This document shows positions 9,876 through 19,096 of a DNA stretch of 59,953 bases, one piece after another. The position numbers were made by a program, and so were the translations under genes. Every line of letters begins with the position of its first letter. Within the stretch, counting starts at the first letter, position 1. Origin of the DNA: Colwellia sp. GTDB taxonomy: Bacteria; Pseudomonadota; Gammaproteobacteria; Enterobacterales; Alteromonadaceae. The notes under the pieces were generated by a model that saw only the letters and a list, made by a program, of their open reading frames with translations, made no database searches and was not told the origin of the DNA. Location: NCBI GenBank assembly GCA_013215385.1, contig JABSOY010000025.1, positions 1 to 59,953 of the forward strand, written 5' to 3'.

Positions 9876-10805
9876 TTAAGAGCATTTAGGAGGTATGCAT
9901 TCCAGTTCAGGTCTATAAGGCAAATCTTGAGGTAATACCAACGCCCAAACTAAACCTAGTTTCTGTAGTAGCATCAAAACAGACCAACCTAAATCAGATT
10001 GACCTGACTTGATCCCTAATTTTGCTGAGCCTGGATAGGCATGATGGTTGTTGTGCCAGCTTTCACCCATAGTTAATATGGCAGCAAAGCGCACATTATG
10101 ACCTTGAATATGTGCATCTTTAACATGCCAGTGCCGTTCACCTTGATTGTGAGCGAAATAACCAATAAGCCAATGCCCTAGTATTGAAATACTCACTCTC
10201 ATACAGACGCCCCAAATAACCCAAGGTATGCCCCCTATTAAGAACAACAATAACGCCAAAGGCAGTTGCTGTAACATCCATGTACTTTCCATGAAGTTAA
10301 AAAATCTATCTTTTTTTACTCTATCTTCTAGCAAAAATTTTGGTGGTTTATCTAGCTCAATATCACAAAACAACTGCCAGTAGGCATCAATAAGCATTGG
10401 CTGTTGATGACCAAAATAGTCGTGACATTTATTTTGTCGCTGCGCCCAATCGCGCATGTCGTGTGTTTTTATCATACCTATTGGACCTGCTAAACCAACA
10501 ATGACGCCGAGATGAACGAAGATATATTCTAGCCATAGTGGGCATTGATAACTTTGATGAATTAACCTGCGATGCATTCCTAATGAATGACCTAGGCAAA
10601 GTGATACTGCCGTTGAAATAACAAATACAGACAGTACTTGGAGGGTAAACGTCAATACGCCACCTATTATCGATATAAGCAACATACTGCCGAGCCACAG
10701 CAGCTTTGTTTTTGACAATAAAACTTTGCCATCATTAGCATTACAAAAGCCTAAATCTTCTATCCGTTCGTTGTGATACTTGGCAACATGTTTGAAGTCA
10801 CTCAT
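9876..10805 (-). CDS. Fatty acid (acyl-CoA) desaturase, membrane di-iron type
   Basis: 309 residues. Histidine clusters of integral-membrane desaturases are present: LGHSLGMHRRLIHQ (His73, His78, His83), KTHDMRDW and the C-terminal GESWHNNHHAYPG, with hydrophobic helix pairs between them. The layout resembles delta-9 stearoyl-CoA desaturase-like enzymes, which introduce a cis double bond into acyl chains using O2 and an electron donor. The second box (HDMRD plus CHDYFGH) differs from the classic HRxHH, so acyl-CoA specificity is uncertain. Start codon overlaps the stop of the SRPBCC gene (ATGA). It is the main recognisable lipid enzyme of the operon. Confidence 0.8.
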   Translation of the reverse strand: MSDFKHVAKYHNERIEDLGFCNANDGKVLLSKTKLLWLGSMLLISIIGGVLTFTLQVLSVFVISTAVSLCLGHSLGMHRRLIHQSYQCPLWLEYIFVHLGVIVGLAGPIGMIKTHDMRDWAQRQNKCHDYFGHQQPMLIDAYWQLFCDIELDKPPKFLLEDRVKKDRFFNFMESTWMLQQLPLALLLFLIGGIPWVIWGVCMRVSISILGHWLIGYFAHNQGERHWHVKDAHIQGHNVRFAAILTMGESWHNNHHAYPGSAKLGIKSGQSDLGWSVLMLLQKLGLVWALVLPQDLPYRPELECIPPKCS

Positions 10806-11752
10806 GTGTCATTACCTAAATGTTTAGGTGTTATCACTTCATCCAGAAGAAATTGAGCTGACTTTCCTACCGCATATTCTTGTAAAGGTCCGAAATACCA
10901 TACGGGATCAAGGAAACGGTGATATTTTATCCGCAGAGTGACTTTAGTTTTATTGTTATCTATTGCCTCTAAATTAATCTCCGTACCATAAAGTTTCAGG
11001 TAGTTTGATATATAACTGGTATCCTCAATAAATCTCGTTCGAATGTAATTATCTTCTACTTCACTAATTTCTAATTTCATACTACCTTCGTGTGTATTCG
11101 TTACAAACCATCGGTGGTAGCGAAAGTTAATGGTATGCACATCTCCGGCAACAAGTGTTTCTGCGTCTATGTTATAAGGCATGGGAAAAAGAGTTAGCAA
11201 CCAATGTCTGGATTTATCCAACTCAATAGGCTGCTTTAATTGTTGTTTAATATCATCAATATTTGCGGAGATTATTTTTTCACTAACAACCTCGTATTCT
11301 CGCTCAAAACTAAATTCAGGGATCACGCCTTCAAATGCGCTTAATAGGATGAGTACCGGCAGCAGATGCACATAATTTGTCCCTTGATTCTTACTATTTC
11401 TATACCTCTTAAAGGCTTCAAGCAAAAACATCAAAAATATGATAAAAAAGTAGATGGGCATAAACATTACGACACATAAAAACCCTTCAAACAGTATGAT
11501 CGAGCTGCCAAGCATTATGACCAACGAAAGTATAATTATATTTACGTAGCGCCTTTTCCAATTATGTGGAGGTTCGGGTCTTTCAATAAAAAGAAGAGTG
11601 AAAGCAATTAAAAATGGAATGCCGACATACAGCAACGCTGAACGGTCAAAGTTGTACTCCATAAGTAACCTAATTAATATCGAAACAACACCAATAATCA
11701 CTAGCAAGAGGATGTTTTTGTTTCTGTTCACCTGAAAAACAGGCTTAGTCAT
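10802..11752 (-). CDS. Membrane protein with C-terminal SRPBCC-like domain
   Basis: 316 residues. The first ~145 residues contain about five membrane segments; the remaining soluble part (about 150-316) has alternating beta strands and a final helix (YAVGKSAQFLLDEVI) that look like a START/SRPBCC lipid-binding fold. That fold binds hydrophobic ligands in many families. I do not recognise a named family, so the fold is inferred from pattern only. It overlaps the desaturase by four bases and the upstream DoxX-like gene by eight, so it is translationally coupled on both sides. Confidence 0.55.
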   Translation of the reverse strand: MTKPVFQVNRNKNILLLVIIGVVSILIRLLMEYNFDRSALLYVGIPFLIAFTLLFIERPEPPHNWKRRYVNIIILSLVIMLGSSIILFEGFLCVVMFMPIYFFIIFLMFLLEAFKRYRNSKNQGTNYVHLLPVLILLSAFEGVIPEFSFEREYEVVSEKIISANIDDIKQQLKQPIELDKSRHWLLTLFPMPYNIDAETLVAGDVHTINFRYHRWFVTNTHEGSMKLEISEVEDNYIRTRFIEDTSYISNYLKLYGTEINLEAIDNNKTKVTLRIKYHRFLDPVWYFGPLQEYAVGKSAQFLLDEVITPKHLGNDT

Positions 11753-12146
11753 GGTGTTCTACCTTATTGATCATAATTAAAAAAATCAAAACAACAATAG
11801 GAATATTCTTGGTTATCGGCCCAAATGGATGTAACCAAAAACTCGGTTCGATAAATGTTAGCAGTACGGTATAAACAGCAATTACTGATATTTGTGTAAT
11901 ACAGCACAACCTGATTTTAAATGAAGACATAAGCCAAAGGCCAAGTACTATATCTAGTATTCCACCAGCATAAACAGCTATATCTGCACTTAAACCTGTG
12001 ATATCTGCGTTAGCCAATAATTCATAACCAATTTCAGGGGAGAAAAAAACAGAAGTTAGCCCTGTAAATATCCATAAAAAGGCTAACGAATACTTAGCGG
12101 CTTTCATTAACTTTTTTACTTCGTTAGCTTGATTGATAGTGTTCAT
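11745..12146 (-). CDS. DoxX-like membrane protein
   Basis: 133 residues with four predicted helices; KYSLAFLWIFTGLTSVFF at the N-terminus and LDIVLGLWLM in the middle fit DoxX-like (SURF4-related) small membrane proteins. It sits between the DUF2269-like protein (10-bp gap) and the SRPBCC protein (8-bp overlap). In many proteobacteria DoxX-like, DUF2269-like and saccharopine-dehydrogenase-fold genes are neighbours, which supports a joint job, but none is characterised to my knowledge. Confidence 0.65.
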   Translation of the reverse strand: MNTINQANEVKKLMKAAKYSLAFLWIFTGLTSVFFSPEIGYELLANADITGLSADIAVYAGGILDIVLGLWLMSSFKIRLCCITQISVIAVYTVLLTFIEPSFWLHPFGPITKNIPIVVLIFLIMINKVEHHD

Positions 12147-12156
12147 GCCCTAACCT

Positions 12157-12645
12157 TTACGCCACAGCAAATGGTTTGAAAACCATTAACCAAAAGATGC
12201 CCATGATTGCGGTAAAAGCAGGAATGCCTAGTAGCGTCCATGCTGTCATTAGTGACTTAAATTCAGGCGTTACTTCATTCGCGTCTATCGAAATTTTGGC
12301 TAGCTCACGTAACTTGTATTGAATTTTCAAAACAGGTAACCAACATAACCCAATGAACACTAACAGCCCGACCACCCAATAAAACCACGGAGATGAAAAT
12401 GAATAACCCTGCATGTTCATTAATATTACTCCTGTGATTATCTGGGTAATAACCGCAGGTGTTGTAAAAAACCAATCCGCTAAAATAACGTGTTGCGCAG
12501 TAACATAAATGGCCTGAGTATTATTAGAGCGATTAGCCATAAACATAAAAAAAGCAATACCCGCACCTGTACCTGTTACGACAACAGCGGCTAAAATATG
12601 AATTAATTTCAGGACTAAGTAGTATTCCATTAAATATGCTTCCAT
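12157..12645 (-). CDS. DUF2269-family integral membrane protein
   Basis: 162 residues, four to five membrane helices. The start YYLVLKLIHILAAVVVTGTG and the middle ADWFFTTPAVITQIITG are typical of the DUF2269 family, with conserved His and Trp in the membrane. Function unknown. Its ATG overlaps the last base of the saccharopine-dehydrogenase-fold gene's stop. The alternative in-frame start at residue 6 (MEYYLVLK) is equally possible. Confidence 0.75.
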   Translation of the reverse strand: MEAYLMEYYLVLKLIHILAAVVVTGTGAGIAFFMFMANRSNNTQAIYVTAQHVILADWFFTTPAVITQIITGVILMNMQGYSFSSPWFYWVVGLLVFIGLCWLPVLKIQYKLRELAKISIDANEVTPEFKSLMTAWTLLGIPAFTAIMGIFWLMVFKPFAVA

Positions 12646-13823
12646 TATGTCTTCTGCTCTTGCACTGCAAGAGAATGACTTTCTTCAAAGGTGAGTTCTA
12701 AAGCATCAAAAGAACCACTAAAGTCGCTCAACTGCAATAAACCTACACAGGGTTTAGCGCCAGCTGCTAGCTTTGTGCCTTGGTTTGTACCTTTCTTTGT
12801 TTGGCCACTTGAAACACTCAGCAGCTTTCTTGCTAAAATTATGGTTGAAAGCGTTGGAATATTAGGGCCATTACCTTTAGGGGCATACAAGGTCCATTTT
12901 ACTTGTTTAGCAATTCCATCTTTGTCTTTACCACAAAGAAGTACTTCCATAGCTCCTTTATCGCTACCAAGCGGGAGAAATATATTACTGGCGCTAACAA
13001 TAGCTTTTGATAAGGGTGCCCAGTTTTTTACTAGACCTATTTTTGATAAATAAGCCATAGCAACCATAGTTAAGTGCAATAGCCGAATTTCTAATCCTGC
13101 CTGAAAGCTCACTTGCTGCTTTACACCGTAACGGTTAGGAAATAACTCTAAATCTGGTACATCTACATTGGCCAAATGGCGTTTACCAACAAAGCCGCCA
13201 AAGTCGTTTACTTTGGAGTCCATCCAACCATAAACATCTTGCCAACGCCCTTCTTTAAAAACGTTAAAAGGATGCCCAGTATAAGACAAAATAGCTTCAA
13301 CTGTTGCCAAGCCACGTTCTGCCTTATTACCGGGAGCAATGGCTAAATTTATCGATTCAATGACGCTAAACTGATTTTGATAACTATCAACAACGGCTGA
13401 AGATAAACCAGGTACAGAGCTAGCCCCACTAACAACTAGCACACCGCTTTCTTTTGCTTGGCTATCTAGCTCGGCAATATCACAAACAAATCTGCGATCA
13501 TCGGCTAAATCAATGTAATGAGCACCACATTCAATACAGGCTTTAGGCACACGGTAATCTTGGCCTTGAAATGGTCCACTGGTATGAATAACAAGAAATG
13601 GTGAAAGACTAGCTAATTGTTCTTTGAAATCATCAGCGTATATATCAATAACTAAAGGCGATAAGCTAGCAGAGCAAGTACTATTCAAACTTTCGACTAA
13701 ACTTGATGATTTGCTTAAATTTCTACCGGCAATGAGTATGTGTATGCCTTCAATGCCAGCAAGATTTTCAACAATTCTTTTACCAAAGTTTCCATATCCA
13801 CCTAGGACTACTACTTTTTTCAC
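12645..13823 (-). CDS. Saccharopine dehydrogenase-fold NADP-binding oxidoreductase
   Basis: 392 residues. A Rossmann motif GGYGNFGKR lies at residues 8-16, then DLADDRRFVCD and SGASSVPGLSSAVVD, the hallmarks of the saccharopine dehydrogenase/homospermidine synthase-like superfamily. It differs clearly from the true lysine-pathway enzymes at 30.9-33.1 kb: no SSYxxPxM or EVGLDPGID segments. Members of this branch are annotated only by fold, and some act on lipid-like substrates (trans-acting enoyl reductase relatives). The neighbours (desaturase, SRPBCC, alpha/beta hydrolase) suggest a hydrophobic substrate. Overlaps the upstream gene by four bases. Confidence 0.75.
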   Translation of the reverse strand: MKKVVVLGGYGNFGKRIVENLAGIEGIHILIAGRNLSKSSSLVESLNSTCSASLSPLVIDIYADDFKEQLASLSPFLVIHTSGPFQGQDYRVPKACIECGAHYIDLADDRRFVCDIAELDSQAKESGVLVVSGASSVPGLSSAVVDSYQNQFSVIESINLAIAPGNKAERGLATVEAILSYTGHPFNVFKEGRWQDVYGWMDSKVNDFGGFVGKRHLANVDVPDLELFPNRYGVKQQVSFQAGLEIRLLHLTMVAMAYLSKIGLVKNWAPLSKAIVSASNIFLPLGSDKGAMEVLLCGKDKDGIAKQVKWTLYAPKGNGPNIPTLSTIILARKLLSVSSGQTKKGTNQGTKLAAGAKPCVGLLQLSDFSGSFDALELTFEESHSLAVQEQKT

Positions 13824-14323
13824 TTAGCTATTCCTTTTAATCGCCAGTTAATTCCATAATAAATAGCAGCACCCAATAAGCCACTATATAAACATAACTT
13901 GTGCAACATCGGCACTGAAATCAGAGCTAATAACGGATTATCTAACAAAAATGGTAAGAAGGGTTCAACATCGATATGCATAATACTATCAAGTAATACA
14001 TGACTAAAACTGCCAATAAAGGCACTTAGGAACACTACCCACCAAGCAATAGATATGGGATTTTCATTTTTAGAAATACCTAGCAGCTTTAAACCAAGCT
14101 CGGATAAGTATTTACCTGTTAGCGCAGTAAAAATAGCTATTAGTACTGCGCCAACATAAGTATGGGTAAAACCATGAAGATGACCTTCCCCTGTTATCAG
14201 CACAATTAGCGGTTGGATATCCATTACGATTTGGGTCCAGCCAAAAACCAACAAGCTAAAGCTACTTTGTAACATAGCTTTAATGAGAATCCCTGGCCCC
14301 ATGTGTATTGGCGTAAATGGCAT
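13820..14323 (-). CDS. Membrane-bound hydrolase-like protein (DUF457/YdjM-like)
   Basis: 167 residues with about four hydrophobic segments and scattered histidines: MPFTPIHMGPG at the start, GHLHGFTHTY and FSHVLLDSIMHIDVEPF. The pattern TPxH...D...FTHT...SHxxxDxxxH is that of predicted membrane-bound metal-dependent hydrolases (YdjM/DUF457 type), whose activity is not well established. The start codon lies directly after the alpha/beta hydrolase gene (2-bp gap); the 3' end overlaps the next gene by four bases. Confidence 0.55.
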   Translation of the reverse strand: MPFTPIHMGPGILIKAMLQSSFSLLVFGWTQIVMDIQPLIVLITGEGHLHGFTHTYVGAVLIAIFTALTGKYLSELGLKLLGISKNENPISIAWWVVFLSAFIGSFSHVLLDSIMHIDVEPFLPFLLDNPLLALISVPMLHKLCLYSGLLGAAIYYGINWRLKGIAK

Positions 14324-14325
14324 TA

Positions 14326-15060
14326 TTAATACCTATTTTCTTTAAGGTGAGTGTCTTTAAGGATCAAGGTTATAGCCGCTGTAATCAGCCGCGCAGACTC
14401 TTTGGGCTGTGCTTGCAAAATAAAATGAGGCCCTTCAATTTCTATATACTTAATATTGGTGAAGACTTTGCTGAACTCTCGACCTTGCTGTGATGATATA
14501 AGTCTGTCTGAGAGTGCTTGAAGATAAATTGCAGGCATATCAAATGTTGTTGCTGGAAGTCGTTGTTTGCTCATAACGTCTAATCGACTTTTCAATACGA
14601 AGTCAGGTATTGATTTAGTTACCGTTACAAATTTTGATAACAGCTCTTTTGATGCCCCATGACCAAGCAGTAAAAACTTATAAAAAATCGTTGATAATGG
14701 TGCTGAAGCTAAAGCTTTAATAGGTAAGCGCTTAGCTATCGATAATAAGAATTGGTTAGGAGAACTGAGAAAACTGGCAATGAAAATCACGCCTTTCAAA
14801 TATGGGTTATTTTGCTTAAGTAGCTCAGCAATAATACCGCCAGCAAACGATTCTGCTAACAATATATAATCTTGTGTTGGTAATTGCTCCTTTATTACTT
14901 TAGCCAAAGAAACATGGTCTTGAGAACCCGTTTGAGGTAATGGTATTACTATATAATCTTCGTCAATGTTAGACAAAAACGCTTCAAATAATTCGCCAGT
15001 GCCATCCATTCCAGGTAATAAAACTAATTTAGTAATAACCACTATCCTTGTACGTTGCAT
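14326..15060 (-). CDS. Alpha/beta hydrolase
   Basis: 244 residues. LVLLPGMDGTGELF near the N-terminus holds the oxyanion-hole region; the nucleophile elbow reads LLAESFAGG with Ser71 (the first Gly of GxSxG is Ala). A likely catalytic His lies in EGPHFILQ near residue 220, with an acid around DRLI. Esterase, lipase or thioesterase activity is inferred. It is the first gene of the nine-gene minus-strand operon, about 370 bp downstream of the CadC-like regulator. The start is uncertain: a GTG a few codons in is also possible. Confidence 0.75.
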   Translation of the reverse strand: MQRTRIVVITKLVLLPGMDGTGELFEAFLSNIDEDYIVIPLPQTGSQDHVSLAKVIKEQLPTQDYILLAESFAGGIIAELLKQNNPYLKGVIFIASFLSSPNQFLLSIAKRLPIKALASAPLSTIFYKFLLLGHGASKELLSKFVTVTKSIPDFVLKSRLDVMSKQRLPATTFDMPAIYLQALSDRLISSQQGREFSKVFTNIKYIEIEGPHFILQAQPKESARLITAAITLILKDTHLKENRY

Positions 15061-15431
15061 TCATCATCTAAGTAGCAATCAATAAATCACCTTTAAAAAC
15101 AAAAGCAATTAAATACAGTTAAATGAATGCGTTACACTACAAATAAAACAATACGACAATATCACAGCTACATAATAAAAACTATTTAAGACTGGAACTC
15201 TATTCGAAAGAAAAGTGCTACAAACCCGTTATATAAAATGAAGTGACTAGTTACATATTTAACCTCTTTGCTTCCCATAAATGAATATGTTCTACCTGTA
15301 ATCAGATATACGGCCAAAGTCTTGTTTCCACAACCTTTACTACGACGGACCTAAAAAAGTAACCCGATAAAGCAAAACTCGCCAATCGTCGTCGTTGAAA
15401 GTTAATGAAGTGAAGGAAGGTTTTACGCTAT
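15061..15431. other. Intergenic region with one diverged repeat copy
   Basis: No gene. It should hold the operon's promoter on the minus strand, though I could not fix it. Part of it (15190-15240) resembles the repeat found next to the two tRNA-Ser genes; that copy is listed separately. Confidence 0.45.
15190..15240. repeat. Diverged copy of the tRNA-associated dispersed repeat
   Basis: Plus-strand blocks GGAACTCTATTCGAA and AGTGCTACAAACCCGTTAT align with TGAACTCTACTCGAA (43.9 kb) and AGTGCTATAAACCCATTAT (21.8 kb), in the same order and spacing. Unlike the other copies it lacks the tRNA acceptor end and the terminator stem next to it, so it is the most eroded or the shortest form. Confidence 0.5.
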
Positions 15432-17735
15432 CTAACGAGGAATTGTGCCTAACTTATGGATAAGTCTCCCTCGCAATTCATTTAGTTTTTCCTGATGTTT
15501 TTTCAGCAATAATTTGAACTCAGGATTTTCATACAAAGACCGTAAAAGATGATTATTCTGCAAGGACCACCATTCTCTATGATAAGACTCGAGCCAGCCC
15601 ATTTCTAACGCCTTTGTCAAATGGTGTAATGCTTGTGGAGTATTAACTAACTGTGCATTGATTTCGGCTAAGGTAAATTCAGCCTGCATTTTATCAAATA
15701 CCCGATCTTGTTTGAGGAATGTTTGTACCTTGTGCAATAAAGGAGCAGCGACCTCTTTTTCGTCTAAATTCGATAAAGTAGCAGCGTACAACACCAGTGC
15801 CATATAGTTATCTGCGGTAATTTCAGCCAGCACAATTGACTTTTTGTTGCGCCATTCTGGATACAATTGTAACAAGCTGGTTTTGGCCAGACTAAAATTT
15901 GCTGCACGAAACTGTGCAACAGCTAGGTCGAACATAGCCTCTCGACTATATGGAATATGCTGTACCGTTCGCTTTATATTCGATAGAACACTCTGTACAT
16001 CTCCTTTCTCGCTGAGTGCAATCAAGTTTATCGAATGTAATAAATGACCATGTATTGGTCGCATTTTATTGAGCAGTTTATCTGCTGCTTGGTGTGCACC
16101 TATGCTCAAGTAAGACAGAACCAGCTGCTCACAGTATTCAACGCTGGAACATGTGGTGAAAATTTCTGGATTTGCCATTTGCCACGCAGCCATGGCCATG
16201 ACCGATTTTTGGCTATGCCTATTAACCTTAGCTGAGTCAATAACATGTGAGAAATTATCAGGTTCAAGGCTTAAAGCTCGTTGATACATTCTTTGTGCCG
16301 TATCAGGTTTACCCATTGATTTAAGTAAAAAGCTGAAGGAACGCTTCATGGATGCCGACAATGGGTTAAGCTCAATCGCTTTATTGAGGTGCTTAATTGC
16401 TTCCGACTCTCTTCCTAAACGACTTAATAATGTACTATACCAGCGGTGGGTAGTGGCATTATTATCCAGTTCGAGTGAGCGTATAAAGGCCTGCTCAGCT
16501 TGTTGGTATAGTGACGAATCAAGCTCGCCTAAGCCAGCCTTCGCCTTATCAGACAGGATCATTCCTTTCGCAGCCAAGGCGGTCGGTGAATTTGGTTTCA
16601 AGGTTAATGCTGTCATAATATGAGGCAGAGCTGCGTCTATCGCCCGCCTTTCATACCAGTCCCCGTACGTATGAAGAAACGCGTAGCTAATACCTAAGCC
16701 AACGTGTGCTGCGGCGTAATCAGGCTCTAACTCAAGAGACTTCTTAAAATAAGTAACTGCCTTGGCAAGGGATTTGGGGTTTCGTTGTCGCCAGTGGTAT
16801 TGTCCCATCAAATACCATTCGTAAGCCTGAGTATTGATTGTTTTAGCAGGCTTTGAGCTTGGGCTGCCATCTATTGGGACATAACCCGGCTGAATTATTT
16901 CTTGTATAGCGGCACTGATGTCGTCTTGAAGTTGAAAGCTATTTTTAGTGTCGCTATCAAAGGTTTTAGACCAAAGTTGTTGACCATTTTTGGTGCTGAA
17001 TATTCTGACATTAATGCGAACCTGTTCCCCCATGGTTTGCACACTGCCGTCAAGCAAGGTATCGACTTGCAATGCTTGACCAATTTCTGTTGCATTATAT
17101 TTTCCCCGATAGGTGAAGGAAGAATAACGCGAGATAACTTTTAACGACTTGATTTGAGAAAGTTGATTGATGATGGCATCAGACAATCCATCGGTAAAAT
17201 GCTGATTATCCTGCTTTGCACTAAGATCATCAAAAGGCAATACTGCGATGGAGTTGATATTAATTCGATTAGCAGCTGAGCCTTTATCAGTGTTGATGAA
17301 ATACATCGCCAAAAATGTGGCTATTAGTAATAAGGTTATAATGCCTATAGTGATACTTGGCTTATATATGCTAGAGAAGCCAATTCTTTTGCTACGCCCT
17401 TGTTTAGGCTTCTCTATTTTATTTACATCGCTAATTAATGTATAACCCACACCTGGCAAGGTTTTGATAAACGTCGGACTGCGAGCATTATCGCCCAATG
17501 CTTTTCGAATTTTACTCACCGCCACAGATAATATGTCATCTGCCACAAAACTACCTTTCCAGACATGTGCAAGAATCTGGCCTTTAGTGACGTGTGCTCC
17601 ACTATGGTGAATTAAAAACAACAACACTTGCATACTTTTATTGTCGATAGAATGTGTGTCAGCTTTATTGGTGATGGTATTAGTTTGTGGGCAGATTATC
17701 CACGAACCCAATTGATATTGCTGACTATGTTCCAA
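15432..17735 (-). CDS. CadC-like transmembrane regulator with TPR repeats
   Basis: 767 residues. Residues 1-105 form an OmpR-type winged helix ending KTLPGVGYTL, typical of CadC/ToxR relatives. A single membrane helix lies around 130-150. The periplasmic part starts with a TolB-like domain (SIAVLPFDDLSAKQDNQ to about residue 280) and continues with several TPR units (AYEWYLMGQYHWRQRN onward). Such proteins sense periplasmic or membrane signals and bind DNA from the membrane. It is divergent from the PD40 protein gene across 488 bp containing phased direct repeats (18039-18064), a likely target. The lipid-type operon starts 371 bp downstream on the same strand and might also be controlled. Confidence 0.85.
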   Translation of the reverse strand: MEHSQQYQLGSWIICPQTNTITNKADTHSIDNKSMQVLLFLIHHSGAHVTKGQILAHVWKGSFVADDILSVAVSKIRKALGDNARSPTFIKTLPGVGYTLISDVNKIEKPKQGRSKRIGFSSIYKPSITIGIITLLLIATFLAMYFINTDKGSAANRININSIAVLPFDDLSAKQDNQHFTDGLSDAIINQLSQIKSLKVISRYSSFTYRGKYNATEIGQALQVDTLLDGSVQTMGEQVRINVRIFSTKNGQQLWSKTFDSDTKNSFQLQDDISAAIQEIIQPGYVPIDGSPSSKPAKTINTQAYEWYLMGQYHWRQRNPKSLAKAVTYFKKSLELEPDYAAAHVGLGISYAFLHTYGDWYERRAIDAALPHIMTALTLKPNSPTALAAKGMILSDKAKAGLGELDSSLYQQAEQAFIRSLELDNNATTHRWYSTLLSRLGRESEAIKHLNKAIELNPLSASMKRSFSFLLKSMGKPDTAQRMYQRALSLEPDNFSHVIDSAKVNRHSQKSVMAMAAWQMANPEIFTTCSSVEYCEQLVLSYLSIGAHQAADKLLNKMRPIHGHLLHSINLIALSEKGDVQSVLSNIKRTVQHIPYSREAMFDLAVAQFRAANFSLAKTSLLQLYPEWRNKKSIVLAEITADNYMALVLYAATLSNLDEKEVAAPLLHKVQTFLKQDRVFDKMQAEFTLAEINAQLVNTPQALHHLTKALEMGWLESYHREWWSLQNNHLLRSLYENPEFKLLLKKHQEKLNELRGRLIHKLGTIPR

Positions 17736-18223
17736 GAATGTATCCGAAGGGTAAAGATGATTTTATTGTAGGGAGAGTATACCTCCATCTAAAAATGTAT
17801 GCTTTGTTTTTAACTTGGCTGACCTGCTGTTGATCGTATTGTATCAACATTAACTAAAGCAGTTCCCTCCAAATAGACTTTAATTTAAATCAAAACCATG
17901 CGACCCAGTTATGCTAGCTAAAACTTATACTTCTTTCATAGGCCACCAGATACGCAAAAACAACACATAGACTAACCAATTGATAGTATAGGAAATTACT
18001 ATCTACCACCTTTTATTTAGGTTACTTATCAGCCGTAATTTAAGAAGATTTAAGAAGTTTTAAGTTGTTTCCCCTCCCTCTCCACTGTAGTTTTTTCACA
18101 GCTGAGCAAATGTATGCGTGCACTTATATTTTAATGAATGATGGCACGATTAAGTGGCCTCATATTAGCAATAAAAGTTAGTTTTAAAACACATAGTTTT
18201 TTCTAATACCGATAGGATACAAA
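17736..18223. other. Divergent regulatory region
   Basis: Non-coding region between the CadC-like regulator (minus) and the PD40 gene (plus). Apart from the three phased direct repeats at 18039-18064, no gene or clear promoter pair was recognised. Confidence 0.5.
18039..18064. promoter_or_regulatory. Three 10-bp phased direct repeats, putative regulator binding site
   Basis: TTTAAGAAGA, TTTAAGAAGT and TTTAAG follow each other without gaps. Tandem direct repeats at one helical turn are the usual operator form for OmpR-type winged-helix proteins, and such a protein is encoded divergently here. The site is 160 bp upstream of the PD40 start and 304 bp upstream of the regulator's start. Binding is inferred. 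Confidence 0.5.
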
Positions 18224-19096
18224 ATGGTTATCAGTTTAAAATTAAAAGATTTACTCGCCGTCGTTTTATTAAGCGGCATTTGCAGTTTAGCCGCTGCCGC
18301 CCCTGAAAAAATCGTTGAGGGAAATAATGACCTCGAAGGTCCCTATCTCGGTCAAAAGCCACCAGGCTTAATTCCTAAATTGTTTGCTCCTGGAATTGTT
18401 TCGACAAAAGAGTATCTTGAAACTGAAGTATTGTTTTTACCAGATATGAGGGAACTCTCTTTCACTAGGTCTGGTGGAAAATATAAAGAACCTACCTTGT
18501 TTGTTATGCAATACAAAAATAATAGTTGGAGTAGGAAAGCTGTTCCGGCAACTGATATCAATAAATATAAGGAGCGATTCAGCCCTAATGTGTCTGAGAT
18601 GAAAAAACATGAAGCATTCAAAGACATTCCGATCACGGGTTTCACCGAATCCGCTAATGGAACCTATTATTTTTATTATATAGATTTCGAAAGAGATGGC
18701 AGAGGCCACATGAGTTATTCACGCCTTATCGATGGCAAATATGAAGAGCCTCAAAAAATGAGCAAAGCGATTAACACAGGAAAATATATTGCTCACCCCT
18801 TCATTGCTCCAGATGAGTCCTATTTAATGTGGGATGCTGAGAAAGAAGGTGAAAATACGCCTGATATCTATATTAGTTTCAGGCAGAAAGATGGTTCATG
18901 GGGAACAGCAATTAATATGGGCGATAAGATAAACACAGCACACTATGAACAGCGCGCGAAGGTGACACCCGATGGAAAATATTTATTTTTTTGGAAGGGA
19001 GATGTAAAACATAGAGAAGATGGCAGTAGGTATGTAGTAGGAAACCCTTATTGGGTAGATGCGCAGATTATAGAGACACTTAGGCCCAAGGCATAA
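18224..19096 (+). CDS. Secreted PD40/TolB-like beta-propeller protein
   Basis: 290 residues. A signal peptide is present (LLAVVLLSGICSLAAAAPEK, cleavage near AAA/APE), so it is periplasmic. Blade-like segments end in PDESYLMWDAE and TPDGKYLFFWKG, the PD40 signature shared with TolB. With only about 290 residues and weakly spaced repeats it may form part of a propeller. Function unknown. It is divergent from the CadC-like regulator, whose own periplasmic part is TolB-like, so it is a plausible regulated target or signal partner. Confidence 0.75.
   Translation: MVISLKLKDLLAVVLLSGICSLAAAAPEKIVEGNNDLEGPYLGQKPPGLIPKLFAPGIVSTKEYLETEVLFLPDMRELSFTRSGGKYKEPTLFVMQYKNNSWSRKAVPATDINKYKERFSPNVSEMKKHEAFKDIPITGFTESANGTYYFYYIDFERDGRGHMSYSRLIDGKYEEPQKMSKAINTGKYIAHPFIAPDESYLMWDAEKEGENTPDIYISFRQKDGSWGTAINMGDKINTAHYEQRAKVTPDGKYLFFWKGDVKHREDGSRYVVGNPYWVDAQIIETLRPKA

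Noticed and set aside
12645-13823. Saccharopine-dehydrogenase-fold gene as part of a lysine pathway
   Set aside because: It shares only the fold; the motifs of true saccharopine dehydrogenases seen at 31-33 kb are absent, and its operon partners are lipid- and membrane-type.
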